Positions 54,261-63,565 of a stretch of DNA of 64,000 nt are shown here, piece by piece (position 1 is the first letter of the stretch; every line of letters starts with the position of its first letter). The translations under genes were made by a program, and so were the position numbers. The DNA comes from Rhodospirillales bacterium (lineage in GTDB: Bacteria; Pseudomonadota; Alphaproteobacteria; Micavibrionales; Micavibrionaceae): contig JACKIV010000003.1 in assembly GCA_020638285.1 (NCBI GenBank), positions 248,001 through 312,000 of the forward strand, written 5' to 3'. Below the pieces are notes generated by a model. It was given only the letters and a program-made list of their open reading frames with translations, had not been told where the DNA came from and ran no database searches.

Positions 54261-56477
54261 TTATTCCAGCTTTTCCACAAAGGAATCCAGAACCCGTTTC
54301 ATTCCGTCCGAATCAAAGTTGATATCAAGCTTGTTGCCTTGAACGTGCACGACTGTTCCCGCGCCGAATTTGTCGTGGTTAACCCGCGTTCCGGAAGAAA
54401 AAGCCGTCCCGGCTTTGCGGGAGATGTCCCGTGTGGTCGAGGGTGCTGACATTGGCTTTGGCGTGGCTCCGGAAGAGTCCCAGTGCGCGGATCGACCGGC
54501 GCCGTAAAGTCCTGATTCAGAACGAACATCAATGTGCTCTGCGGGAAGCTCTTCAAGAAACCGGGAGGGAATGGCGCTCGTCCAGTTTCCGTACATCTGA
54601 CGGTTGGCCGCAAAGGAAATATGGGCCCGGCGGCGGGCGCGCGTGATGCCGACATAGGCCAGACGGCGTTCTTCTTCCAGCCCTGCCATGCCGTTTTCGT
54701 CCATGGTTCGCTGGGATGGAAACAGCCCGTCTTCCCAGCCCGTCAGGAAGGTTGCGTCGAATTCAAGCCCCTTGGCCGCGTGCAGAGTCATAATGCTGAC
54801 CTGCCCCCCCTGTTGCGCCTGCTGATTTTCCAAAACAAGAGAGACGTGTTCCAGAAACTCGGCCAGAGATTCAAAGGCCCGCATCCCGGCCACAAGTTCC
54901 TTAAGATTTTCCACGCGCCCTGCGGCGTCCGGTGTTTTTTCTTTTTGCCAGAATCCCAGATAACCGGAGTCCTCCAGAACCATTCCGGCCAGATCCGAAT
55001 GGTTCATGGTGCTCACCAAAGATCTCCAGCGTTCGAAATTTTCAAGCAGGTTGTGGATTGGACCGCGTGCGCGTTTGCTCAGATCCTCTGTTTCGCACAG
55101 GTTCAAGGCGGCCTCGTACAAACTCACGCCCGCACTCCGCGCATGAGCGTACAAGGCTTGAACGGTTGTGTCGCCAATGCCGCGTTTGGGGGTGTTGATG
55201 ATGCGCTCCAGCGCCAGATCGTCGGCGGGCTGGGCAATCACGCGCAGATAGGCCAGCGCATCGCGGATTTCCTGCCTTTCGTAAAATCTTAATCCACCGA
55301 TCACGCGGTACGGCAGGCCCAGTTGAATAAATCGTTCTTCAAACTCACGAGTTTGAAATCCTGCGCGGACCAGAACGGCCATCTGGTCCAGATCCCATCC
55401 TTGTGCGCGCAACCGCTCCATTTCCTCGCCGACCCAGCGCGCTTCCGCCCCGCCGTCCCACAGGCCGCGTACGATGACTTTGTCGCCTGCCCCTGATTCG
55501 GACCAGAGAGTCTTCCCCAGGCGGCTTTTATTATGGGCAATCACGCCGCCCGCTGCATTCAGAATATGACCTGTAGAGCGATAATTCTGTTCCAGCCGGA
55601 TGATTTTTGCGCCGGGGAAGTCCTGCTCGAATTTCAATATGTTTCCAACTTCTGCGCCGCGCCAGCCATAAATCGACTGATCGTCGTCGCCCACGCAGCA
55701 GATGTTCCCGCTGCCTCGTGCCAGAAGGCGCAGCCAGAGATATTGCGCTGCGTTGGTGTCCTGGTATTCGTCAACGAGCAAGTATTTGAATTTATGGTGA
55801 TACTGCTCCAGAACCGGAGCGTTTTTCGGGTCGCGCAGAAGGGTGATGACGTGCAGCAACAAATCCCCGAAATCACACGCATTCATGATCTTCAGGCGGG
55901 CCTGATAGGCGTGATACAAGGCTACGAGACGCCCATCGGCCATTTCTCCGCCGTCTTTGGGGCCTAGATCGCCGGGGCGCAGGGCCTTATCTTTCCACAA
56001 GCTTATCACACCGGCCATGGCGCGCGGATTCCACTTTTTGGTGTCGATATTTTCCTGTTCCATCAGGGATTTTATCAATCTGACTTGGTCATCCGCATCC
56101 AGAATGGTGAAATCCTGAGAGAGGCCGACAAGTCCCGCATGCGCGCGGAGCATCCGGGCCGAAAGGGCGTGAAATGTTCCGAGCCACCAGCCCTCAACGG
56201 TCTGCCCACCCAAAAGGGCCGAGACGCGATGTTTCATTTCCTGCGCGGCCTTGTTGGTGAAGGTCACGGCCAGAATCTGGGATGGCCAGGCCCGATTCGT
56301 GCGCAGGAGATGCGCCAACCGCGTTGTCAGAACCCGCGTTTTGCCCGTTCCCGCTCCGGCCAGCACAAGAACGGGACCGTCGAGGCTTTCCACGGCCTCG
56401 CGCTGCGGTGGATTGAGCCCGTCAAGATAAAGACAATCATCTGATCGCATTGTAGAATCGGGAGTCTGGTGTGGCAT
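54261..56477 (-). CDS. uvrD: ATP-dependent DNA helicase UvrD/PcrA
   Basis: 738 residues from the ATG at 56477; ATG at 56492 or 56450 is possible. Superfamily 1 motifs: LAGAGTGKTRVLTTR (I), VTFTNKAAQEMKHRV (Ia), LVDEYQDTN (II), GDDDQSIYGWRGA (III), and VSIMTLHAAKGLEFD (V) with LAYVGITRARRRAHI (VI). The C-terminal end, around TRVNHDKFGAGTVVHV, is the Tudor-like domain that contacts RNA polymerase in PcrA/UvrD. It unwinds DNA 3' to 5' in excision and mismatch repair and in transcription-coupled repair. The frame extends to 57299 but overlaps an unknown gene. Confidence 0.96.
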   Translation of the reverse strand: MPHQTPDSTMRSDDCLYLDGLNPPQREAVESLDGPVLVLAGAGTGKTRVLTTRLAHLLRTNRAWPSQILAVTFTNKAAQEMKHRVSALLGGQTVEGWWLGTFHALSARMLRAHAGLVGLSQDFTILDADDQVRLIKSLMEQENIDTKKWNPRAMAGVISLWKDKALRPGDLGPKDGGEMADGRLVALYHAYQARLKIMNACDFGDLLLHVITLLRDPKNAPVLEQYHHKFKYLLVDEYQDTNAAQYLWLRLLARGSGNICCVGDDDQSIYGWRGAEVGNILKFEQDFPGAKIIRLEQNYRSTGHILNAAGGVIAHNKSRLGKTLWSESGAGDKVIVRGLWDGGAEARWVGEEMERLRAQGWDLDQMAVLVRAGFQTREFEERFIQLGLPYRVIGGLRFYERQEIRDALAYLRVIAQPADDLALERIINTPKRGIGDTTVQALYAHARSAGVSLYEAALNLCETEDLSKRARGPIHNLLENFERWRSLVSTMNHSDLAGMVLEDSGYLGFWQKEKTPDAAGRVENLKELVAGMRAFESLAEFLEHVSLVLENQQAQQGGQVSIMTLHAAKGLEFDATFLTGWEDGLFPSQRTMDENGMAGLEEERRLAYVGITRARRRAHISFAANRQMYGNWTSAIPSRFLEELPAEHIDVRSESGLYGAGRSAHWDSSGATPKPMSAPSTTRDISRKAGTAFSSGTRVNHDKFGAGTVVHVQGNKLDINFDSDGMKRVLDSFVEKLE

Positions 56478-56644
56478 GGCAAGGAATGTCATAAGATTTT
56501 CAAGGCCCGAGGTGAGAACAAAAGAAGACCTTTTTACCCCAATCCATCTGAAAAGCGAAGCCTTTTTGATTCGATTTTCTGCGGGCTTTCCCGAAAAAAG
56601 CTTGCGCACTGGAAAATGTCTGGCATGATGCGTAAACGAAAGAT

Positions 56645-56672
56645 TTGACTCTGTCCTTACCATCCGTATAGG
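56645..56672 (+). promoter_or_regulatory. promoter placed for a leaderless or near-leaderless mRNA
   Basis: TTGACT and TATAGG with a 16-base spacer. The -10 box ends only nine bases before the ATG at 56682, so transcription would start at or next to the start codon. No Shine-Dalgarno sequence precedes the ATG. Confidence 0.4.
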
Positions 56673-56681
56673 TTTCCTCCC

Positions 56682-57302
56682 ATGTATGTTGATGACAAAT
56701 GGACCCCGGTCACAGGGGAAGAGCTTGCCGGTTTCCTGACCCAGATCGACCCGATTGATGGCAAGCACAAGGTTTCTGCCCAAAGCACTCAGGTGCATTG
56801 GCGGATGATGCCGTTTTATGAGCAGGTTGCCTTGATCCGGGTTCACGATCCGAACTGGATCAATCCGCGCCTGAATGTTTATTATCTGACCGAGCAGGGG
56901 AATCTCTATCGACTGAACGGTTCTTCGCCGCCGATACATGAAGTGAATGCAAAGGCTCCGGTTCGAATCACCGAAGAAAACGTCCTGGACTATCTCCGGT
57001 TTTTCTGCTTTTTCGTTCGTGGCGAGGAAGGCCCCTTTCTGGTGGCCGAGGATATCAACGATCCCTATCTGCCCAGGGATGCTGACGAAAAAACCCGTAC
57101 GGTTATTCAAAGCACCATTCATCCGGCCACGTATGAAGGGAAGAACGCTCAGGGCCATTTTCTGTGCGATGCGGTTGTCTATTACTCTAATGCTCTGTTT
57201 TTGGCCAATTTTGCGGTCCAGCCGGGCGGGATGATCGAAATGACGGATGACGAGCCGGTTGCGGCGGATCTGACCTCCCGTGTCGATGCGCCGATTCAAT
57301 GA
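56682..57302 (+). CDS. cytoplasmic protein of unknown function at the head of the second pilus locus
   Basis: 206 residues with no signal peptide or membrane span. A mixed alpha/beta protein, with a conserved-looking aromatic stretch around NWINPRLNVYYLTEQGNLYRL and an acidic C-terminus. I do not recognise a family. Its stop overlaps the ATG of the pilin-like gene (ATGA), so the two are translationally coupled, and the pilus genes follow on the same strand. A role in that pilus system is inferred from position only. Confidence 0.65.
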   Translation: MYVDDKWTPVTGEELAGFLTQIDPIDGKHKVSAQSTQVHWRMMPFYEQVALIRVHDPNWINPRLNVYYLTEQGNLYRLNGSSPPIHEVNAKAPVRITEENVLDYLRFFCFFVRGEEGPFLVAEDINDPYLPRDADEKTRTVIQSTIHPATYEGKNAQGHFLCDAVVYYSNALFLANFAVQPGGMIEMTDDEPVAADLTSRVDAPIQ

Positions 57303-58033
57303 TTTTTTTCAGAGGGCGGCAGGTTCTCATGCCTTCTTTCCGGTCCGAGCGCGGAAATATCCTGTTTATGATTCTGGGGGCCATTATTTTGCTTGGCCTT
57401 TTGACCGTTGCCATGCGCCAGACGGCGCAGCCCGGCGGCTCTGGCGTGGATTCTGAAAAGCTAACCCTTCAGGCAACGCAGGTTCGAGCCTATGGGGCGG
57501 AGCTTGAGCATGCCGTTCAACTGGTTTTGCGCAATGGAATCAGCGAGTCCGATATCCGCTTTGCCCATCCGGACGCAAGCAGCGACTATGGTGATATTAC
57601 GGATACGCCTGCGCGTCAGATTTTTGATCCGAAGGGCGGGGCCGCCGAGTATCGCCGCCCGCCTGATGGAATCAATGACGGGAGTGCGTGGGAATTTTAT
57701 GGAGGCACGCAGCTTCCCGATGCGGGGAGCGAGAGGGCGGATCTGATCGCCGTTTTGCCGAAGGTAACTCAAGGATTCTGTGAAAAAATAAATGCGATGA
57801 ATGATCTGGAGGGACAACCTGCGGATGACGGTCCCTTGACTGCGGCGGGGGTTTCGCCGGGAGATTGTTTGAATGTAGGGCCGCTGGGGCGGTTTGACGA
57901 TGGCCAGCAATTCTATGATCCGCCAAACACCACGGACGAGGCATCTTTTACCAGAAAACCGGCGCTTGAGGGGTGTGTTCAATGTGCAACGGATGGCGCC
58001 CGGCATTTTTATCACGTTATCTTGCCACGCTGA
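57299..58033 (+). CDS. pilin-like or minor-pilin-like secreted protein, unknown
   Basis: 244 residues (or 234 from the ATG at 57329). The N-terminus is a short basic stretch with RSERGNILFMILGAIILLGL: a Gly directly before a hydrophobic helix of about 20 residues, which recalls a prepilin leader, but the Glu at mature position 5 is missing, so cleavage by PilD is uncertain. The rest is a soluble domain with several cysteines, two near the end in EGCVQCATDG. It could be a minor pilin or an adhesin-like subunit of the pilus system encoded downstream. Confidence 0.6.
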   Translation: MIFFRGRQVLMPSFRSERGNILFMILGAIILLGLLTVAMRQTAQPGGSGVDSEKLTLQATQVRAYGAELEHAVQLVLRNGISESDIRFAHPDASSDYGDITDTPARQIFDPKGGAAEYRRPPDGINDGSAWEFYGGTQLPDAGSERADLIAVLPKVTQGFCEKINAMNDLEGQPADDGPLTAAGVSPGDCLNVGPLGRFDDGQQFYDPPNTTDEASFTRKPALEGCVQCATDGARHFYHVILPR

Positions 58034-58251
58034 ATTTTCTTGTCCGCCTGAAGTTTGTAACTTATCCACACGTTCCTGAAGGGAAAAAACTCTTTCCTGC
58101 TTGTTCCTCTGCACGCCCCCCCTCATCATGGAGTTCTGATTCGTCTGATCGACTGTCAGATCGTCCGGGGTGCTTCCGTCCGGATGTCTTTGGGTCTTGG
58201 CCCGTCCACACTTTCCGGTTTCAGGAAGACCATAGAGGGTTTGTAAGGCGC

Positions 58252-59895
58252 ATGAAACGGCAGACACTCCATTTGTATCAGGGTTGCATCAGGTTTGTCC
58301 GGGGAGCGGGGCAGGCGGTGTGTCTTCTGGTTTTTCTCCTCGGCGCGTCTTCCTGTTCTCTTGATACGCAAATTCATGAGAAAATTTCAGCGGATCAAAA
58401 GGAAATCGCCCAATCGCTCCGCAAGCTTGAGCCGACGACGGAAAAGCCCACGGCGCTTACGGTGGATGATCGCCCGTGGTACGGCAGTTCCGCGGTTTTT
58501 ATCCAGAACGGTGAGGCGCTTCCAGCCCGCTTCAATGGCTCCGATGGTATCGTATTGACGTTCGAGCGGCCTTTAAGTCTTCGCGAGGTCGGAATTTTGC
58601 TCCAGTCCGCAACGGGTATCCGTGTTTATGCGGAATCCAACGGAGCGACAGATAATTCCAAGGGGCCGCCGAGGGTTTTTGTGCCTGCGGAAGGCGTTGA
58701 AGTCGCAGGCGGACGGATTGTCTGGCAGGGTCCGCTTTCGAATTTGCTGGATCAGGTTGCGGATACTTTTGATGCGCGCTGGACGTATGACGGGTCAGCC
58801 ATTACGATTTCGGACGGGATTACCCGCACCTTTATGTTGCATGCTCTGGCCGGGGATTTGTCCTTGGGCAGCGAAATGAAGAGCGAAACGGGTGGAGATG
58901 CTCAGGCTTTGCCGACAATCAAATATTCCCGCCAGACAACTTTGGAAATATGGGGTGAAATCAAGGAAGCCGTGGATGGGATTCTGGGGGGGCGGGGAAC
59001 GGTATCGTATTCGCCGTCCACGGGCACCATTACGGTCAACGGTCCACCTTCGGCTGTGGGGCGAATCGAGAGCTATCTGCGCGAGCAGAATCGTCTGCGC
59101 ATGCGGCGTATTGCGGTGGCCGTGAAGGTTTTGTCGCTTCAGACCTCTGACGTGAACTCCGTAACTTTTAATTTAAGCGGGATTATCGAACGCGCGATTC
59201 GAGGCAAGCCTTTTGAGCTTAAAACCGTTGATGGCGGCTTGACCGCCGGAATCCTGCGGACTCTTCCGGCTGTGGACTCCGTCACCGGTTTTACGGCGCC
59301 TGATATTGCTGATGGTGCCACGACAGTTACGCCCAATGCGGATACTCTGACCACGATTCTGGAGGCGTCCGAAGAGATCGACAGGGTTTCGGTGACACAA
59401 TCGGGTGCGATTGTCACTCTTTCCGATATTCCTGCACCGCTTCAGATCGGGCAGGTCATCAGTTACCTTCAGCGCGTGTCGACCACGACGGACAATGGCG
59501 ATGTGTCAGTTTCGCTTGAGCCTGGCCAGATTACCACGGGTTTGACCATGAACGTCCTGCCGCGCGTTATTGAAAAAGATCGCGTATTGCTTAGCTTGTC
59601 GATTGGAATCAAGGAGGCACAGCAGCCTTTCAAGACTTTTTCGGCAAGTGGTGTTTCCATTCAACTGCCCGAGGTTAATGCGACAGGCTTTATGCAAAAC
59701 GCTGTCTTGTCAACGGGGGAAACCCTGATTCTGGCCGGGTTTGAAAAAAACCAGAACGGTTATGGCCATGACGGGCCGCCGGGTGGACCCTTTATGGGAG
59801 GGACGCGGTCCCTTGAGCGAAGTCGGGATGTGACGGTTCTGTTGATTTCTGCCGAGATCCTGCCCGAGGAACCCTTGACCGTTCTGGGCGAATAG
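58252..59895 (+). CDS. pilN: type IVb pilus secretin, PilN family
   Basis: 547 residues from the ATG at 58252, preceded by AAGG; the open frame reaches back to 57973. The signal peptide ends in a lipobox (LLGASSC, Cys 35), so it is an outer-membrane lipoprotein, as PilN of plasmid R64 and BfpB are. A periplasmic part with an STN-like domain (LTFERPLSLREVGILLQSAT) leads into the secretin core near the C-terminus (SIQLPEVNATGFMQNAVLST and ETLILAGFEK). It forms the outer-membrane pore of the second pilus. 218 bases without a gene separate it from the pilin-like protein. Confidence 0.9.
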   Translation: MKRQTLHLYQGCIRFVRGAGQAVCLLVFLLGASSCSLDTQIHEKISADQKEIAQSLRKLEPTTEKPTALTVDDRPWYGSSAVFIQNGEALPARFNGSDGIVLTFERPLSLREVGILLQSATGIRVYAESNGATDNSKGPPRVFVPAEGVEVAGGRIVWQGPLSNLLDQVADTFDARWTYDGSAITISDGITRTFMLHALAGDLSLGSEMKSETGGDAQALPTIKYSRQTTLEIWGEIKEAVDGILGGRGTVSYSPSTGTITVNGPPSAVGRIESYLREQNRLRMRRIAVAVKVLSLQTSDVNSVTFNLSGIIERAIRGKPFELKTVDGGLTAGILRTLPAVDSVTGFTAPDIADGATTVTPNADTLTTILEASEEIDRVSVTQSGAIVTLSDIPAPLQIGQVISYLQRVSTTTDNGDVSVSLEPGQITTGLTMNVLPRVIEKDRVLLSLSIGIKEAQQPFKTFSASGVSIQLPEVNATGFMQNAVLSTGETLILAGFEKNQNGYGHDGPPGGPFMGGTRSLERSRDVTVLLISAEILPEEPLTVLGE

Positions 59896-59909
59896 AAAGG
59901 GCGTTCATC

Positions 59910-61316
59910 ATGGAACTGCGCGCCACGCCCCTTGAGCCTTCGAGGTCGCCTTCGCACTCAATTCAGGAAGACTCTGCTCCGGGCGGCGTTCTCTTTCTGA
60001 ATAAAAAGCGCTATGCCGTTGGTCTGATATGGCTTGTGACGGATGACGAACGCAATGCCGATTTGCTCGGCCAGCGACTCAAGAAACTGGGGGCTGATTT
60101 TCATTGCCTGCGCGAGGGGAGCACGAATCAGCAGGGATTCGGGTTTTTGCGTCTGGGTCACCGGATGGGGATGGCTTGCGCGGCGTCTGCCGCTGCGGAT
60201 GCCATGATCGGTGAGTGGCACGGTATTTTTGCCGCCGACAAGGGATGGTGGTATCTGGCCGTTCACGGGGACGCCATTGCGCCGGACGGTGATGTTCTGT
60301 TTCATTCCGAGGAAGAAGCCTATAACGCTTTTGTTCAAAAGAGCGAGGCGTATAAATGGCCTCGCTCTTACGCGCCGGCTTCGTGGAATTTGCCCGATAC
60401 GCATGGCGAGATCCTTCTGGAAAAACTTCTGGAAAACGATGGGGTTTTTTCTTACCTCCGGGCGGCCAATCTGAATGCGTTTTTTGGCGGTGCGCGGCGC
60501 AAGAAGATTTTTTTAAGCGGAGCGGCTTTTTTTGTCATGGTTCTGATGGGGCTTATGGCCCTGATTGCCGCGATTTCCGGTCAGGCCAGCACCAGCAAGG
60601 GGCAGGAGTCTTTTCCCGTTGCGCTGGATGCGCCGGATATTATCAAGCCACCGCCGCCCTTGCCGGAAAAAGACCGAGGGCTGAAAGCGACCTTTGTGAC
60701 GGTGAATGGTCCCCTGCCCAGCGCCGTTCTGGCAGCCTGTGCGCGGTCTTTGGATGTTATCGTCCGCCCCATTCCAGGATGGGAGTTGTCAGAAGCCGCA
60801 TGTGACGCTGCGCAAGGGATCGTTCAGTGGAAACGCACGACCGGGTCTTTGGCTTCTGTTGAGGCCATCAGAGCGAACTTTCCGGAGTCTGCGCGGCTGA
60901 CCTACGGGGGATCGGGCGCGTTGTTGGTGGCTATTCCGCACACAAAGTTGGATCTTCTGACACAAAATTTCATGGTTCTTCCCAAAGAAGACGCCATTCT
61001 TCTTGTTGAGCGGGCGTTTTCCTCCTATGGACAAATTCAACTCCGTTATGTTGCGCCCAAGCCTTCACGTACACCGCCAAGGCCGACCAGAGGGGCCAAA
61101 ACCCCTTTGCCCAAAATGCCTCCGGAAAAGCCTCCGGTCCTGACCTTGACCTTGTCGGGGACCACGCCGCCCGCCCGGATTGAATCGGCCTTTGACCTTC
61201 CGGGCCTGACGTTGCAGAATGTGAAGTGGAATATCAAGAGTCGGGTCTGGACCTATCAGGCTGAAATTCTCGTCGAAAGTGAAACCCTCAACAATGCCGC
61301 GCCTCCACCCAGATAA
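59910..61316 (+). CDS. pilO2: type 4b pilus protein PilO2
   Basis: 468 residues, 14 bases after the secretin. The cytoplasmic half starts with an actin- or PilO2-like region (LNKKRYAVGLIWLVTDDERN), followed by one transmembrane helix at about 198-222 (FFVMVLMGLMALIAAISG) and a periplasmic half with a Pro-rich spacer near residues 385-405. PilO2 (R64 PilO family) is an inner-membrane protein linking the cytoplasmic ATPase with periplasmic PilP. Assignment rests on the N-terminal region, architecture and gene order. Confidence 0.8.
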   Translation: MELRATPLEPSRSPSHSIQEDSAPGGVLFLNKKRYAVGLIWLVTDDERNADLLGQRLKKLGADFHCLREGSTNQQGFGFLRLGHRMGMACAASAAADAMIGEWHGIFAADKGWWYLAVHGDAIAPDGDVLFHSEEEAYNAFVQKSEAYKWPRSYAPASWNLPDTHGEILLEKLLENDGVFSYLRAANLNAFFGGARRKKIFLSGAAFFVMVLMGLMALIAAISGQASTSKGQESFPVALDAPDIIKPPPPLPEKDRGLKATFVTVNGPLPSAVLAACARSLDVIVRPIPGWELSEAACDAAQGIVQWKRTTGSLASVEAIRANFPESARLTYGGSGALLVAIPHTKLDLLTQNFMVLPKEDAILLVERAFSSYGQIQLRYVAPKPSRTPPRPTRGAKTPLPKMPPEKPPVLTLTLSGTTPPARIESAFDLPGLTLQNVKWNIKSRVWTYQAEILVESETLNNAAPPPR

Positions 61317-61995
61317 AACAGCCCGCTTTTCTCTTCTGCCCCGCTTCCCGCTGGCGGGGTTGCGCCTGTCTGTCTTTCTCCTTCTGCTTTTTCTGTTTGT
61401 CGGAGGATCTTCCAGAGCGCAGGAAACGGGCTTGTCTGCTCTGGCTTCGCGTCTGATGAACGGGGGTTGGGGCGGGACTGTCGATCTGGATGATCCTTGC
61501 CCTGCGCCGGGCAGTTCGGAGACGTCCGCAGGAGATATGGCCCTTCTTCAGGCGGATATTGATCGCTTTTCCCTGTGTGCCGAGCGGGCTGAGTCCCTTA
61601 AGAAACTCAATGAGGCGACGATGGGGAAAAAAGGCGCCGAGGGGGTCGGCCCTGCCGAGCCGAACCCGTTGCTGGACAACCCCGGTTTCCGCCTCAGGAG
61701 GCCGCCCGAGGACAGGGGAAATCAAATCGCGATCCCGCCTGTTCCGGAAAAAGACCTTGAGCCACCGCGTGAACGGGAATCAAAACCGAAAAGGCTTCAG
61801 GAATGGTCTATTGTGAATATTTTTGGCTCTTCCGGTGGGCTTCAGGTGCGTTTGCGCAAGGATGACGGCTCTGTTGCGCAGGCCCGGGCGGGAGCAGTTT
61901 TGTCCGATGGCTGGACGGTCAAGCAGGTTTCGACCAGCGGCGTGGTTCTGGGCAAGGCGGGACAGCCGGATAAAACCCTGACCTGGATGGATTGA
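61294..61995 (+). CDS. pilP: type IV pilus biogenesis protein PilP
   Basis: 233 residues from the ATG at 61294; a GTG at 61279 is also possible. It overlaps pilO2 by 23 bases. A signal peptide or anchor (residues about 20-45, ending SSRAQ) is followed by a coiled, charged spacer and, at the C-terminus, a small beta domain beginning EWSIVNIFGSSGGLQVRL, characteristic of R64-type PilP. It probably bridges the inner-membrane PilO2 and the secretin. Confidence 0.78.
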   Translation: MPRLHPDKTARFSLLPRFPLAGLRLSVFLLLLFLFVGGSSRAQETGLSALASRLMNGGWGGTVDLDDPCPAPGSSETSAGDMALLQADIDRFSLCAERAESLKKLNEATMGKKGAEGVGPAEPNPLLDNPGFRLRRPPEDRGNQIAIPPVPEKDLEPPRERESKPKRLQEWSIVNIFGSSGGLQVRLRKDDGSVAQARAGAVLSDGWTVKQVSTSGVVLGKAGQPDKTLTWMD

Positions 61996-62000
61996 CGCGC

Positions 62001-63554
62001 ATGAAGTTCTTTGGTCTGGCCGAAAGCAGGGATCAGGAGTGGGACCCGAACATTCCCATGACGGCCGAGGGTGGCCCGTTTGATCGCGGGAATGGCTTGC
62101 GCCAACTCGCGGCCTTTTTCGCCGATGGTCGCTTTTTCGTCTCAAAATCCCATACAAATAATCCTCTCGTTCTCAGTCTCATGAGTGAAGTGCGGCTGTC
62201 CGGATATCCGGATATTCGCATCGAGCCGGTGGATATCACGCGCCTTCAGATGTGTTACGAATCGGCGAATGCCGTTCGTTCGAGTGGACGGGCGGGGCGG
62301 GACGATGTGCGGATGCGGCGCGAGGTTTTAAGTCTCGTGGGCGAGTTGTCCAAGCGCCGGGCTTCGGATATTCATATCGTTGTGGGCGAGCAATCCTGTG
62401 TGGTCCGGGCGCGGATCGACGGCTTGATGACCCATATCGCCGAATGGCCGCCGGAATTTGGTCATGGATTTTGCGCCGCTGCCTTTACGATGGCCGATGC
62501 TTCGGATGTGAACTATCAGCCCTATGAATATCAGGGCGCGCGGGTTTCCAACCGCAAGGATCTCCAGCTTCCCGAGGGCGTGATTTCCCTGCGTCTGCAA
62601 TTTAACCCGACCACGTTCGGCGGACGGGCGATGATCGTCCGGATCCTGTATTCTTCGGATCAAAAACAGGCGGCGGATCTGGCCCAGCTCGGCTTTACGC
62701 CCGAGCATATGGAAGATTTCGAAACCTTGCGCGCCAAGCCCTTTGGAATCAATATTGTCGCAGGGCCGACGGGACACGGGAAATCCACAACTCTGCAACG
62801 GAATATCACCTCGATCTTACAGGAGCATAACTATAATATTGCCATCTATACCGTTGAGGATCCTCCGGAATATCCGATTCCTGGCGCAGTCCAGATGCCG
62901 GTTGTGAACGCGTCGTCTTCTGCCGAACGGGCGGAAGAGTTCAGCAAGGCTATTTCGGCGGCCCTGCGCTCCAACCCCGACCGGATCATGATCGGGGAGG
63001 TTCGGGATGCGGCCTCTGCCCAGCTTTCTTTTGAGGCCGCCATGACGGGGCACCAGGTCTGGACGACCCTGCACTCTAACGATGCCATGACCATTCCGTT
63101 TCGTCTGCGGGATTTGCATGTGGATGATTATAAACTCTGCGATCCGACTCTTCTGACCGGTCTTATTTCCCAGCGTCTGGTGCGCAAGCTCTGCCCCCAC
63201 TGCGCCCTGACCACGGCGGAAGAGGACCTGTCTTTTCACCTGCTTTCGCGTCTTCAGGCGGCAAATATTCCGACAGAACGCATCCGGCGGCAAAACCCGA
63301 AAGGCTGCACGCGGTGCGGTGTCGGGAATGGCTATATCGGGCGGACGGTCATTGCGGAAATCATCATGCCGGATGTCGGGTTTATGGAGCATGTCATGAA
63401 CAACCGCAAATTGGATGCCGAGCGGTACTGGCTCACTCAGCTGGGGGGGCGCAGTATGACCGAACACATGATTGATCGGGTGATGGCGGGGGAGGTTGAT
63501 CCTCTCGATGCCGAGCGAATCGTGGGGCCTTTGATTCCGCCCAGACGGGATTAG
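62001..63554 (+). CDS. pilQ: type IVb pilus assembly ATPase, PilQ (R64-type)
   Basis: 517 residues; TTG at 61992 overlapping the pilP stop is an alternative start. Secretion-ATPase motifs: KRRASDIHIVVG, AGPTGHGKSTTL (Walker A, about residue 254, with His where Ser is usual), YTVEDPPEYPIPG (Asp box), RIMIGEVRDAASAQ (Walker B, about 325), AMTGHQVWTTLHSND (His box). Two cysteine pairs (CPHC and CTRC) complete a zinc site. It powers pilus assembly at the inner membrane, and is distinct from the MshE-like ATPase of the first locus: no MshEN region is present. Note that PilQ here is the ATPase name from R64, not the secretin. Confidence 0.9.
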   Translation: MKFFGLAESRDQEWDPNIPMTAEGGPFDRGNGLRQLAAFFADGRFFVSKSHTNNPLVLSLMSEVRLSGYPDIRIEPVDITRLQMCYESANAVRSSGRAGRDDVRMRREVLSLVGELSKRRASDIHIVVGEQSCVVRARIDGLMTHIAEWPPEFGHGFCAAAFTMADASDVNYQPYEYQGARVSNRKDLQLPEGVISLRLQFNPTTFGGRAMIVRILYSSDQKQAADLAQLGFTPEHMEDFETLRAKPFGINIVAGPTGHGKSTTLQRNITSILQEHNYNIAIYTVEDPPEYPIPGAVQMPVVNASSSAERAEEFSKAISAALRSNPDRIMIGEVRDAASAQLSFEAAMTGHQVWTTLHSNDAMTIPFRLRDLHVDDYKLCDPTLLTGLISQRLVRKLCPHCALTTAEEDLSFHLLSRLQAANIPTERIRRQNPKGCTRCGVGNGYIGRTVIAEIIMPDVGFMEHVMNNRKLDAERYWLTQLGGRSMTEHMIDRVMAGEVDPLDAERIVGPLIPPRRD

Positions 63555-63565
63555 AGGGCATATTA

